Shown: positions 6,965 through 15,394, counted from the first letter of the stretch. The stretch is DNA of 51,717 nucleotides from an uncultured Bacteroidales bacterium (GCA_903959905.1 CAJBYO010000043.1:1-51717); one strand, 5' to 3'. Program-made: numbers and translations. Notes: a model not told the origin generated them from the letters alone.

Positions 6965-8320
6965 ATGAAAAAATTTCAAAAAATGTTCTTCGCTGCCGGA
7001 TTGCTCATCATGGCAGCATGTTTAATGATGACCTCCTGTACCAAGGAAGGTCCTGCCGGAGCTACCGGCCCTGCCGGTAAAGACGGTACGGATGGAAAAG
7101 ACGCTAGCGAAACCTGTAAACAATGCCATGCAAAGGCTGTTGTTGACGCTATCGCTGTTGAATTTCAGCTGTCAAAGCACAACTGGGGATCAGCTGCTTT
7201 TGAAGAAGCAGGTAATACCGGATGTACTCCCTGTCACGTTCAAAAAGCTTTCGTTTACATGTGTCAGAACAATGTATCAACTGTGTTTACATTTAATGAG
7301 ACAACAAAGAAATGGGTAAACCCATATGTAACGGCTGCCAGCGATGCTATTGGTGAGATCGGCTGTTTTACCTGCCACACCAGTCTGCACACCACCTACA
7401 CCACCTCAGACCTGGCGCTTACGTCAGTAGTTCCGGTTCCCATGACCATGTGGGGCGGCGCCAAAACGATCGACCTGACCCAGGGCGGCGGCAAAAGCAA
7501 TTTATGCGTAAAATGTCACCAGCCTCGTCCGCTCGTTTGCGGCAATGACCCTGCAGGACGTTTGCTGAACTATGACTCAGTAAAGAATTTCCCGCTGGTT
7601 GTTATGTTTGACAGTACCGCCGGAGCGAAAAACAAGTACCTGAAGCCTTCTTACAGGATGCACATTCACTATGGAGCTGTTGGCGGTGTTTATGCCGGAC
7701 AGGGCGCTATTGAATTTGCCGGAAGTGTTCCTTACAGCAATTCACCTCACACCACTCTTGCCTCCTGCCAGGATTGCCACATGGCTGACCCGATGACAGG
7801 CATTGCCGGCGGTCACTCATTCAACGTAAGAAATGCAAAAGAAACCCCGCTGGGATCAGGCACAACCTGGAATTTCAATGGCTGTAATACAAGTGCTTGT
7901 CACGCTGCAAGCCCGATTGATGCAGCATCAACCAAATGGAAAGCCACCAGGACCGAAATCAAGGGCTTACTTGATGCACTTGCCACCAAAATCAATGCCT
8001 GCGGCGGCGGCCACAACATCCTCCACAGCGATGCAACGGCAACCAACCTCTGGGCTGGGGTTTCAACCGGAAACTTTGACGGCTACCTTGATATCTACAG
8101 CGCCGGAACCAACGATGATGGCTACTGGAGAGATCCTTATAACACAGGTGCTACCAATATGACCAAACCAAAGTTCCCGAAATTACTGAATGTTCAGTTG
8201 GGAGCTATCGTCAACTTCCAGTTCTGCCTGAGAGAATACAGCCTGGGTATTCACAACACCTCTTATGTAAGAGCTCTTTTAACCAACTCTGTTGAGGCGT
8301 TAAACGCAGCTGGCTTATAA
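6965..8320 (+). CDS. Hexaheme c-type cytochrome lipoprotein with collagen-like stalk (paralogue 2)
   Basis: This 451-residue paralogue of the 5065 protein has its lipobox Cys at 25 (LMMTSC) and a collagen-like segment (GPAGATGPAGKDGTDGKDAS). It has five CXXCH motifs (CKQCH, CTPCH, CFTCH, CVKCH, CQDCH) and, where the paralogue has CTACH, a CX4CH motif (CNTSACH). CX4CH heme attachment is known from tetraheme cytochromes c3. The C-terminus, YSLGIHNTSYVRALLTNS, matches that of paralogue 1. The two differ mainly in the middle, so they may serve different partners or acceptors (inference). The gene is monocistronic, with its own FNR-box promoter and terminator. The ATG at 6965 is fixed by the lipobox distance and alignment with the paralogue. 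Confidence 0.85.
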   Translation: MKKFQKMFFAAGLLIMAACLMMTSCTKEGPAGATGPAGKDGTDGKDASETCKQCHAKAVVDAIAVEFQLSKHNWGSAAFEEAGNTGCTPCHVQKAFVYMCQNNVSTVFTFNETTKKWVNPYVTAASDAIGEIGCFTCHTSLHTTYTTSDLALTSVVPVPMTMWGGAKTIDLTQGGGKSNLCVKCHQPRPLVCGNDPAGRLLNYDSVKNFPLVVMFDSTAGAKNKYLKPSYRMHIHYGAVGGVYAGQGAIEFAGSVPYSNSPHTTLASCQDCHMADPMTGIAGGHSFNVRNAKETPLGSGTTWNFNGCNTSACHAASPIDAASTKWKATRTEIKGLLDALATKINACGGGHNILHSDATATNLWAGVSTGNFDGYLDIYSAGTNDDGYWRDPYNTGATNMTKPKFPKLLNVQLGAIVNFQFCLREYSLGIHNTSYVRALLTNSVEALNAAGL

Positions 8321-8337
8321 TTGAATTTCATAGAGAG

Positions 8338-8374
8338 AAAAAGGCTTCAGGATCTCATCCCTGAAGCCTTTTTT
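8338..8374 (+). terminator. Rho-independent terminator after hexaheme gene 2
   Basis: AAGGCTTCAGG (8341-8351) pairs with CCTGAAGCCTT (8360-8370), followed by a T run. It closes the second hexaheme transcription unit. Confidence 0.95.
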
Positions 8375-8580
8375 AGATTAATCATCTCATTTGACATTTG
8401 ACATTTTAATTGACTGTTCTTCAGTACATAAAAATTGATTGGTGAAATTTATCCTTTTGACCTAAGTTTAGCGAATACTTTTAATCACCCCACAAAAACC
8501 ACGATTTTTTAAATCACAAAATACAGAATTAAGAAGAACCTTTTTAAATTTTGACCCGGAAACCATTAAAAATTAAATAT

Positions 8581-8961
8581 ATGCGCAAAATAAAATTGAT
8601 TAACCTGATTTTCGTTCTCCTCGGAGTATTTCTGTTTGGGGCATGCGAATATGCCACCATTCAACCTGATGCACCCCCACCCCCGCCGCCCCCGGGAGAC
8701 TCAACAAGCTATTCATTAAAGGTACAACCCATCTTCAACTCCGGGTGCACAGTATGTCACAGCGGAGCAACTGCTCCTGACCTGAGGGAAGGAAAATCCT
8801 ACCAGAGCCTGATGGACAACAACATGGTTGTAGCTAACAATCCGGCTGGCAGTATTTTATATACCTGCATGCAGCCTGGTGGCGTGATGGCATCATACAG
8901 CAACGCAACTAAAAACGCCACGATCTATAACTGGATCCTGGAAGGTGCTAAGAACAACTAA
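8581..8961 (+). CDS. Small monoheme c-type cytochrome lipoprotein
   Basis: From the ATG at 8581 this is a 126-residue lipoprotein with a signal peptide and lipobox (LFGAC), a Pro-rich linker (PPPPPPPG), and one CTVCH heme motif in NSGCTVCHSG. YSLKVQPIFNSGC and the downstream pattern match the small planctomycete/Bacteroidota type cytochrome c. The upstream in-frame ATG at 8551 would give a poor signal peptide, so 8581 is preferred. It is followed after about 40 bases by the DUF5777 barrel gene and then a soluble cytochrome c, with a terminator only after the third gene, so the three are likely one unit. A periplasm-facing electron carrier anchored in a membrane is the likely role. Partners are inferred from position only. 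Confidence 0.8.
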   Translation: MRKIKLINLIFVLLGVFLFGACEYATIQPDAPPPPPPPGDSTSYSLKVQPIFNSGCTVCHSGATAPDLREGKSYQSLMDNNMVVANNPAGSILYTCMQPGGVMASYSNATKNATIYNWILEGAKNN

Positions 8962-9002
8962 CGCTGTATCCACAGAATATTCACTCAAAAATTTTAAAAA
9001 CA

Positions 9003-9944
9003 ATGCACAACTCTATATTTTCTTTGAAAAGCCTGATCCTTGGCCTGGCCTTCATGGTCTCTGCCACCGGATCAATTCTCGCACAGGACTCAATCCCTGC
9101 CGAACCTGAAGTTACCCAGAAACAGCTGGCCAAACCTGCTTTCGAGAGCGGAATCGCCATGGACAATATCACGGTAGCCATTCCTTCACCACAAACACTT
9201 GAATTCGTTCTTCAGCACCGGTTTGGTACAATCCAGAACGGATGGGCCGACCTGGCAGGTCTCTGGGGAGCCTCAAACATCCGCATTGGCCTCAACTTCA
9301 GCATCAATAAAAATGTTGTTGTAGGATTGGGAACAACGAAAAACAACCGTCTCCAGGATCTCCTGGTAAAATACACGTTCCTGCACCAGCGTAAAGAAGG
9401 TTTTCCTTTAACAATTGCCTACTTTTTTAATGCGTCAATGAACGCTACCAATAAATCCATCTACGGTACCGGGTATAAATTTGTGGATCGTTTCGCTTAT
9501 TACAATGAATTCCTCTTTGCCCGCCGTTTCAACAACATGTTTTCAGCACAGATCGGCCTCAGCTACACCCATTTTAATAAAGTGGATAAAGCTGCCGATT
9601 CTTTAGCCAGAAACGATGCATTCGCATTCTCACTTTTGGCAAGGGTTAAACTCAGCCCGCAGTCATCGGTTTTGTTGTCGTACGTGCAGCCGATCATTAT
9701 CAACTACGATCCTGCCTTCATCGTCAGGGACGGCTATAACTGGCTGGAGATTCCGAAAAACAGAACCCCGTATCCAAACATTTCACTCGGATGGGAAGTT
9801 TCAACAAGCACGCATGCATTCCACCTATACATTTCTGCTGCACAGGGAATTTTGCCGTCTGAAGTTGTCATGCATAACAACAACAATTTCTGGAACGGTT
9901 ATATCCTCGTAGGCTTCAACCTTACCCGTTTATGGAGTTTTTAA
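9003..9944 (+). CDS. DUF5777-family outer-membrane beta-barrel protein
   Basis: This 313-residue protein has a signal peptide (about 1-27, ending ILAQ) and then alternating amphipathic strands. Segments such as ITVAIPSPQTLEFVLQHRFG, NIRIGLNFSINKNVVVGLG and YNEFLFARRFNNMFSAQIG are typical of DUF5777, a Bacteroidota family predicted to form an outer-membrane barrel. The final residues (VGFNLTRLWSF) end in an aromatic, as usual for Bam substrates. It lies between two cytochrome c genes. A role as a pore or scaffold through which cytochromes pass electrons is plausible but unproven; no function is established for the family to my knowledge. Confidence 0.75.
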   Translation: MHNSIFSLKSLILGLAFMVSATGSILAQDSIPAEPEVTQKQLAKPAFESGIAMDNITVAIPSPQTLEFVLQHRFGTIQNGWADLAGLWGASNIRIGLNFSINKNVVVGLGTTKNNRLQDLLVKYTFLHQRKEGFPLTIAYFFNASMNATNKSIYGTGYKFVDRFAYYNEFLFARRFNNMFSAQIGLSYTHFNKVDKAADSLARNDAFAFSLLARVKLSPQSSVLLSYVQPIIINYDPAFIVRDGYNWLEIPKNRTPYPNISLGWEVSTSTHAFHLYISAAQGILPSEVVMHNNNNFWNGYILVGFNLTRLWSF

Positions 9945-9971
9945 TTATTCTTTAACTAAATTCAATCAATC

Positions 9972-10385
9972 ATGAAAACAACACAGAAAATCGCTACATT
10001 TATGGTAGCAGCAATCATTACCGTGGTTTTCCTCTTTGGAAACGCCGTTCATGCACAGGCAAAAGCAAAACCATGGCCTGTTCCTGATAAAGACAAAGCC
10101 ATGAAAGCTCCTGCAAAGGCCGATTTGGCTACAGGTAAGGAAATGTGGGCAAAACATTGCAAATCATGCCACGGAAGCAAAGGCCTGGGCGACGGTCCTA
10201 AAGCCGCTTCTCTGAAAACCTTCCCCGGTGATTTCTCTTCTGCAGCTTTCCAGGGTTCAACAGATGGCGAACTCTTTTACCGCACCGACAAAGGACGTGA
10301 CGAAATGCCGGGATACGAAAAGAAAATTGCCGATGCCAACGATCGCTGGGCTTTGGTTGCCTTCATGCGCACCTTTAAAAAATAA
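9972..10385 (+). CDS. Soluble class I cytochrome c
   Basis: This 137-residue periplasmic cytochrome has a signal peptide (cut near VHAQA, about residue 28), the heme motif CKSCH in AKHCKSCHGSKGLGDGP, and a distal Met in DEMPGYEKKI as sixth ligand. The C-terminal helix DRWALVAFMRTFKK is typical of class I cytochromes c. It is suited to shuttling single electrons in the periplasm. It is the last gene before a terminator, and the membrane complex genes begin 105 bases downstream, so it could link that complex to the outer-membrane cytochromes (inference). Confidence 0.85.
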   Translation: MKTTQKIATFMVAAIITVVFLFGNAVHAQAKAKPWPVPDKDKAMKAPAKADLATGKEMWAKHCKSCHGSKGLGDGPKAASLKTFPGDFSSAAFQGSTDGELFYRTDKGRDEMPGYEKKIADANDRWALVAFMRTFKK

Positions 10386-10412
10386 CGCATGTTGACTCAA
10401 TCATGATGTATA

Positions 10413-10456
10413 AAATGGGTGTTGACAGGGCAATCCTGTCAGCACCCATTTCTTTT
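10413..10456 (+). terminator. Rho-independent terminator after the cytochrome c gene
   Basis: AAATGGGTGTTGACAGG pairs with CCTGTCAGCACCCATTT across a short loop and is followed by CTTTTTCC. It separates the 8581-10385 unit from the membrane complex operon. Confidence 0.85.
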
Positions 10457-10490
10457 TCCTTAGAAATTCTATTCAACAACTGCCTCTACT

Positions 10491-11510
10491 ATGAATTATA
10501 AAGCAAATATCCGCCCGGCATGGATCGTACTGGTTTTGCTGATGCTTTCTCTGCTGGCTTACACCCTCATAAAAAGATCAGAAACAACACCCGTCGTACC
10601 TGTACCAACAGAACAGGAAAAACCGGGCAAATTAGATCTTTCCAAATTTAAAAATGCCGCTGAAAATGAAAATTGCTTCAAATGTCACGGCCAGTCAAAA
10701 TATACTTACGAAAACCCGGAATCAAAGAAAACAGTTACCAAACGCATGTACGGCGAACTGGTTCTGAACCGCGATGTTTTTTATGTATCAAACCATCGTG
10801 AATTCAAATGTACCGATTGCCACTCTGAAGATTATTCCACATTCCCGCATGCCGGAAACCTTCGTATGGAGACGAAAGCGAATTGCATCGACTGCCACGG
10901 CGGCGATGAAAAATATGCAAAATTCAAGTTTGAGCAAATAGAATCTGAATTTCAGGCCAGCACGCATTCAGAAAAACACAGTGAAGATTTTACCTGCTGG
11001 ATGTGCCACAATGCCCATACATATAAAATCAATGCACGCACCAACGAAAATCTCAAGGAGACAATCCTTTACGATAACCTCATTTGCCTGAATTGCCACG
11101 GTGACATCAGGAATTACCAGCTGCTTACCTCCAAAGCCAAGCCGAACATTCTTCAGAAACATGAATGGCTGCCAAACCAGGCCTCCCACTTTACCAACGT
11201 CAGGTGCATTGAATGTCATGCCAAAAACGAAGACACCCTGGTTGTTGCCCACCATATGGTTGCCAAAAGCCAGGCAGTAAGGAAATGCGAAGCCTGCCAT
11301 TCAAAAAACTCAATCCTGTTTGCTTCACTGTACAAATATAAAGTCAGTGAAAAAATACAAAAAGAAGGAGTTGTCAAGGGACTCCTCATGGGTGATGCCA
11401 CCAGCATCGGCCCTGATAAAAGCAATACGCTGAATATCATTTCCCTTGTACTTTTCGGACTTACCGTGCTGGTTATAGTGATCCATGCATTTCTGCGCAT
11501 TAAAAAATAA
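10491..11510 (+). CDS. Seven-heme membrane-anchored c-type cytochrome
   Basis: This 339-residue protein has an N-terminal anchor helix (about 9-27) and a C-terminal transmembrane helix (about 314-335). Between them are seven CXXCH motifs: CFKCH 62-66, CTDCH 107-111, CIDCH 132-136, CWMCH 169-173, CLNCH 199-203, CIECH 239-243 and CEACH 266-270. Many free histidines (NHREFKC, THSEKHS, VVAHHMV) are available as distal ligands. The domain faces the periplasm. It is the first gene of a tight run with cytochrome b, Fe-S and NrfD-type subunits, recalling Hmc-, Qrc- and Cbc-type quinone-linked complexes. It probably accepts quinol electrons from these subunits and passes them to periplasmic carriers (inference). 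It is not NrfH/NapC by size or heme number. Confidence 0.85.
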   Translation: MNYKANIRPAWIVLVLLMLSLLAYTLIKRSETTPVVPVPTEQEKPGKLDLSKFKNAAENENCFKCHGQSKYTYENPESKKTVTKRMYGELVLNRDVFYVSNHREFKCTDCHSEDYSTFPHAGNLRMETKANCIDCHGGDEKYAKFKFEQIESEFQASTHSEKHSEDFTCWMCHNAHTYKINARTNENLKETILYDNLICLNCHGDIRNYQLLTSKAKPNILQKHEWLPNQASHFTNVRCIECHAKNEDTLVVAHHMVAKSQAVRKCEACHSKNSILFASLYKYKVSEKIQKEGVVKGLLMGDATSIGPDKSNTLNIISLVLFGLTVLVIVIHAFLRIKK

Positions 11511-11518
11511 AACTACCC

Positions 11519-12142
11519 ATGACCCACCAAACTGAACGACTCTATTTGTATCCTGTCTGGATCAGGATCTGGCATATGACAAATGCCATGCTCTGCCTCA
11601 TATTGATCATTACCGGTTTAAGCATCCAGTTCTCAAACCCGTCGACCCTGGTTAAATTCAAAGCCGCGGTGACGGTACATAACATTGCAGGAATTATCCT
11701 CACCATAAGCTATTGCATGTTCTTTATAGGCAACCTGTTAACACCAAACGGCGCCTATTATGTGATCGCCGTGAAGGGATTCCTGGTCAGGCTTAAAAAA
11801 CAGTTTATTTATTACACCATCGGTATTTTCAAAAAAACCGATGCCCCGTTCCCGGTTACGGTTGATAACAAGTTCAACCCGCTGCAGCAGGTCACGTATG
11901 TTGCCCTGATGTATGTGATTGTTCCGTTTGTTATTATTTCCGGCTGGGGACTTTTGTATCCTGAAGTTACGGTAAACAGCGTTATGGGTATCAGCGGACT
12001 TGATATGACCGACCTCCTGCATATCTCTGCAGGTTTCGCGATCAGCGTCATCATGTGTGTCCATATCTACTTTTGCACCATCGGGAAAAGCCCGACGAGC
12101 AACTTCAGGAGCATGATCAATGGTTTTCATGAATCTCACTAA
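11519..12142 (+). CDS. Diheme b-type cytochrome membrane subunit (cytochrome b561/HmcE-like)
   Basis: This 207-residue integral membrane protein has four predicted helices. Histidines in RIWHMTN, VTVHNIAG, DLLHISAG and CVHIYF are placed in helices so as to ligate two b hemes, as in the di-heme cytochrome b subunits of hydrogenases, formate dehydrogenases and thiosulfate reductases. The start is eight bases after the stop of the seven-heme gene, and the Fe-S gene follows after eleven bases, so co-expression is very likely. It should carry electrons across the membrane between the quinone site and periplasmic hemes (family knowledge plus context). Confidence 0.85.
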   Translation: MTHQTERLYLYPVWIRIWHMTNAMLCLILIITGLSIQFSNPSTLVKFKAAVTVHNIAGIILTISYCMFFIGNLLTPNGAYYVIAVKGFLVRLKKQFIYYTIGIFKKTDAPFPVTVDNKFNPLQQVTYVALMYVIVPFVIISGWGLLYPEVTVNSVMGISGLDMTDLLHISAGFAISVIMCVHIYFCTIGKSPTSNFRSMINGFHESH

Positions 12143-12153
12143 AAATTTTAACT

Positions 12154-13116
12154 GTGGAAGAAGAATTGAATAATAATCCGAAAAATTCTCGGCGCCAGTT
12201 CCTCAAAAAAGGACTCATCGCCGGGGCGGGTGTTGCCATGGGCAGTGGCCTCATTGCAGCCTATGTTGACGCATCAGCTGCTGAAACCGGAGAAAAGGTG
12301 AAAGTTCTTACAACCGACGGGGAAATCATGGAGGTGGACAGAGGCCTGCTCAAACTCCCCCGTGTTTCGCGTGAAGAATCACATAAAGGTATTCCGGGCC
12401 GGAAATTTGTCATGGTTATTGACCTTGGCAAGTGCAAAAATGCACGGAAATGCGTGGAAGCCTGTCAGAAGGGACACCACCTTCCGCAAAGCCAGGAGTT
12501 CATAAAAGTTTATCTCCTGCAGGATTCGGAAAAAACCTCTCCATACTGGTTCCCGAAACCCTGTTTCCATTGCGACAACCCGTTGTGCGTGAGTGTTTGT
12601 CCTGTGGGTGCCACGTATAAACGCACCGACGGAATTGTGCTTATTGACAACGAACGATGCATCGGATGCAAATTCTGCATGACAGGGTGTCCATACTCCA
12701 CGCGCGTTTTTGCCTGGAAGCACTACCCGGAATTTGATGAAGATAAGGAACCTTATTCTCCTGAAGCCAGCAGTCCGGGGAAAGAAGGAACTGTTTCAAA
12801 ATGTGATTTCTGTCCCGATCTTATTCGTGTTGGCAAAATACCTTATTGCGCCTCTGCGTGCCCGATGGGAGTCATCTATTTTGGTGATGTTGATGAAGAT
12901 ACGGTTACCAACGGAACAGAGACATTCCAGTTCAGCAAGCTGATCAGCGACCGTGCAGGATACCGGTACCTTGAAACCCTGGGAACCCGCCCGTGTGTCT
13001 ATTATCTTCCGCCTGTTGAGCGCCAGTTTGAAGTGGACCGCGGTTTTGGCGATCTGGACGAAACAATTAAAGACCGGTACAAGGATACACCTTACAGTAA
13101 AAAAAATAAACCGTAG
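12154..13116 (+). CDS. Tat-exported iron-sulfur protein (DmsB/NrfC/HmcB-like), GTG start
   Basis: This 320-residue protein begins at GTG. A twin-arginine signal (SRRQFLKKG, 12-20) shows folded export to the periplasm. Four cysteine motifs follow: C94-x5-C100-x3-C104, C137-x2-C140-x4-C145-x3-C149P, C169-x2-C172-x2-C175-x3-C179P, and C217-x2-C220...C232-x3-C236P. This is the four-cluster ferredoxin fold of molybdoenzyme electron-transfer subunits. The second cysteine of motif I is replaced by Ala97, so one cluster may be three-Cys-ligated. No molybdopterin catalytic subunit is nearby, so it probably works in a quinol-cytochrome complex with the adjacent NrfD-like protein, two bases downstream. 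Confidence 0.9.
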   Translation: MEEELNNNPKNSRRQFLKKGLIAGAGVAMGSGLIAAYVDASAAETGEKVKVLTTDGEIMEVDRGLLKLPRVSREESHKGIPGRKFVMVIDLGKCKNARKCVEACQKGHHLPQSQEFIKVYLLQDSEKTSPYWFPKPCFHCDNPLCVSVCPVGATYKRTDGIVLIDNERCIGCKFCMTGCPYSTRVFAWKHYPEFDEDKEPYSPEASSPGKEGTVSKCDFCPDLIRVGKIPYCASACPMGVIYFGDVDEDTVTNGTETFQFSKLISDRAGYRYLETLGTRPCVYYLPPVERQFEVDRGFGDLDETIKDRYKDTPYSKKNKP

Positions 13117-13118
13117 CC

Positions 13119-14432
13119 ATGGAACTAGAACCAAAAAATCCCCTGAGAGATTTTTCCCCGCAACTTGAAAAAACCAGCATTCAGGGATATGTATGGATTG
13201 TTTTCTTACTCGCCGTAATCGGCCTTGGTGCGTATGCCTTCTTTGAGCAATTATTTAAAGGCCATGAAGTTACCGGAATGCGCGACAACGTGGTCTGGGG
13301 CGTGTATATCGTTAATTTTATCTTCTTCATGGGGATCAGTTATGCCGGCGCTCTCATTTCAGGCACACTGCACCTTTTCAAAACCGCATGGCGGAAACCG
13401 ATCATCCGCATGGCCGAATTCATCACTATTATTGCACTGCTTATCGGACCCTGCTTTATCCTGCTTTGCATCGGCCGCCTCGACAAGCTTCATTACCTCG
13501 TGTTTTTTGGACGAATTCAGTCTCCGATCACATGGGACGTTATCGCAATTACTACGGATATTTTCGGATGTTTTATCTTCCTGTATCTGTCGCTTTTGCG
13601 CGACCTGGCCGTACTCCGCGACTATGAACTGCTTCAGCTGCCCAACTGGAGAAAAAAACTTTACAAGGTGCTGGCCCTCGGTTATACAGGCACACCGGAA
13701 CAACAGAAAAGGTTAAACCGCGCAACAGACATCATGGCTGCCATGGTTATCTCCATCGCAATCATCGTGTATTCGGTTCTCGCCTGGATCTTCAGTGTGA
13801 CCCTTCAGCCGGGCTGGCACAGTACGATTTTTGGCCCTTATTTCGTTATTGCCGCAGTATATTCCGGAAGCGCCGTGCTGATTATCTGTATGTGGGTTTT
13901 CAGAAAAGTATATCACCTGGAAGCATACATCACACAAAAGCACTTTGTGGCCGTTGGCCTGATCATGCTCGTACTCGCTGCATTCTTCGGGTACTTCACC
14001 TTCAGCGATTACCTTACCAAATGGTACGGTTCTGAGAAAAATGACGAATTGCTCATCCAGCTGCTTTTCAAGGAATTTTACTGGCCATTCATCATCTCAA
14101 ACTATATCGGGGTGCTTTTACCCCTGCTTGTGGTCGGTATTAAGAAATTCAGGACGATCGGGAACATTACCCTTACTGCCATTGTCGTTGTAATTGCCCT
14201 CTGGCTCAACCGTTATCTCATTGTCGTTCCAACACTTGAATCTCCTTATCTCCCCATTCAGGATGCAAGGCCTGAATGGCTGAACTATACAGCCACCTGG
14301 GTTGAATGGAGCCTCACGGCAGCCGGCGTAGCTATTTTCTGCCTGCTGTTTACCCTGGCTTCAAAGTTTATTACCATCGTTCCTGTCACAGGAGTCGCGG
14401 GAGAAGAGAAAAAAGAAGAAGTTTTACTGTAA
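13119..14432 (+). CDS. NrfD/PsrC-family quinol-binding membrane subunit, ten helices
   Basis: This 437-residue protein has about ten hydrophobic helices (near 24-42, 58-81, 100-118, 136-160, 206-230, 238-261, 273-297, 322-341, 350-370 and 395-419). Helix 2 carries VVWGVYIVNFIFFMGISYAG, the region that forms the quinone pocket in PsrC and ActC relatives. The family couples quinol oxidation or quinone reduction to an Fe-S partner on the periplasmic side and has no cofactor of its own. The gene follows the Fe-S gene by two bases, a typical pair. Ten helices is the count in alternative complex III ActC/ActF and Hmc/Qrc types rather than the eight of simple NrfD. The direction of electron flow is not decided by sequence. 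Confidence 0.9.
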   Translation: MELEPKNPLRDFSPQLEKTSIQGYVWIVFLLAVIGLGAYAFFEQLFKGHEVTGMRDNVVWGVYIVNFIFFMGISYAGALISGTLHLFKTAWRKPIIRMAEFITIIALLIGPCFILLCIGRLDKLHYLVFFGRIQSPITWDVIAITTDIFGCFIFLYLSLLRDLAVLRDYELLQLPNWRKKLYKVLALGYTGTPEQQKRLNRATDIMAAMVISIAIIVYSVLAWIFSVTLQPGWHSTIFGPYFVIAAVYSGSAVLIICMWVFRKVYHLEAYITQKHFVAVGLIMLVLAAFFGYFTFSDYLTKWYGSEKNDELLIQLLFKEFYWPFIISNYIGVLLPLLVVGIKKFRTIGNITLTAIVVVIALWLNRYLIVVPTLESPYLPIQDARPEWLNYTATWVEWSLTAAGVAIFCLLFTLASKFITIVPVTGVAGEEKKEEVLL

Positions 14433-14462
14433 ATATTCACCGGTACTGACCAATTAAACGTT

Positions 14463-15362
14463 ATGAAAAGAGTTTTCGCGTTATTACTCATTCTTGCTCC
14501 CATGTTCTCCCTGGCATTTTCCCCGGGAAGTTCACCAGAGGAAGCAAAGACGGATTCAGCCAGCACTCCCGTTGAATCCCGAATGGCCCTTAACTACCTG
14601 TGCGGATCCGATTCGGTCACATTAACCGCAACCCTCAGCATTAAAAAAGGGGACATAACCCTGGCATTGGAAAATGCCCCGGTTGAATTTGCAGCAGGCG
14701 ATGGTATAACCAGTAAACCATTTGGTAAAGCCAAAACAGACCAGGAGGGAAATGCAGTTTTTAAAATTGCCGCTTCAAGCCTGCCGGCAGATAAGGCTGG
14801 CATGGTTACCTATGGGGCAACTTTTGCCGGTACGGCAAAATATCCCGGGGCAAATGCATCCGTAACCGCTAAACCTGCTAAAATCAAGCTTTTCTTCAGC
14901 ATCGAAGATTCTGTTCATCTGCTGAAAGTAACAGCCACCCAGAAAAATGAAAAAGGCGAGGATGTTGCGATACCAAAAGAAACCGTTATGCTTTATATCC
15001 CCAGGTTGTTCAGCCTGCTGAAAATCGGGGAGATTGCCCTCGACGAAACAGGAACAGGAACCCTTGAATTTCCAAAGGAAATTGTAGGTGATACCCTGGG
15101 AAACCTGGTCGTGGTGGCAAAGATAGAAGAACATGATGTTTTTGGCTTTGTGCAGGGCCAGAATGTAATCAACTGGGGAGTCCACAAGCAATATTACAAG
15201 GCAGAAGTGCCCTCACGTGAGCTGTGGACACCGATCGCCCCGCTCTGGATGATCATCACCCTCCTGATCATGCTCGCGGGCGTATGGGCCCACTACATGT
15301 ATGCCGTGTACGAGCTGGTCATGATCAAACGCCTCAGCAAAAAAGATAAACCGCTCTTTTAG
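14463..15362 (+). CDS. Uncharacterised tail-anchored subunit with Ig-like domains
   Basis: This 299-residue protein has a signal peptide (about 1-19) and two beta-sandwich Ig-like modules (about 45-140 and 145-240). Phrases such as VTLTATLSIKKGDITLALENAP and FGKAKTDQEGNAVFKIAASS resemble bacterial Ig/invasin-type folds. A C-terminal transmembrane helix (about 257-280, WMIITLLIMLAGVWAHYMYA) is followed by a basic tail. It has no cysteine pair or heme motif. The start is 30 bases after the NrfD-type gene on the same strand, so it is likely the fifth subunit or an assembly factor of the complex. I recognise no named family. Confidence 0.7.
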   Translation: MKRVFALLLILAPMFSLAFSPGSSPEEAKTDSASTPVESRMALNYLCGSDSVTLTATLSIKKGDITLALENAPVEFAAGDGITSKPFGKAKTDQEGNAVFKIAASSLPADKAGMVTYGATFAGTAKYPGANASVTAKPAKIKLFFSIEDSVHLLKVTATQKNEKGEDVAIPKETVMLYIPRLFSLLKIGEIALDETGTGTLEFPKEIVGDTLGNLVVVAKIEEHDVFGFVQGQNVINWGVHKQYYKAEVPSRELWTPIAPLWMIITLLIMLAGVWAHYMYAVYELVMIKRLSKKDKPLF

Positions 15363-15394
15363 GTTCCATTTTGATTTATCCTTAGTTTTGCCTG

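Noticed and set aside
5065..8320. Hexaheme proteins as NrfA-type nitrite reductases
   Set aside because: Only the C-terminal VHNP-like segment is shared. No CXXCK heme, no catalytic Tyr/Lys/His set recognised, and heme number and spacing do not fit NrfA.
10491..15362. Membrane module as alternative complex III
   Set aside because: There is only one NrfD-type subunit, no ActB-type fused molybdopterin-like/Fe-S protein, no ActD/ActE, and no oxidase genes follow. A diheme cytochrome b is present instead.
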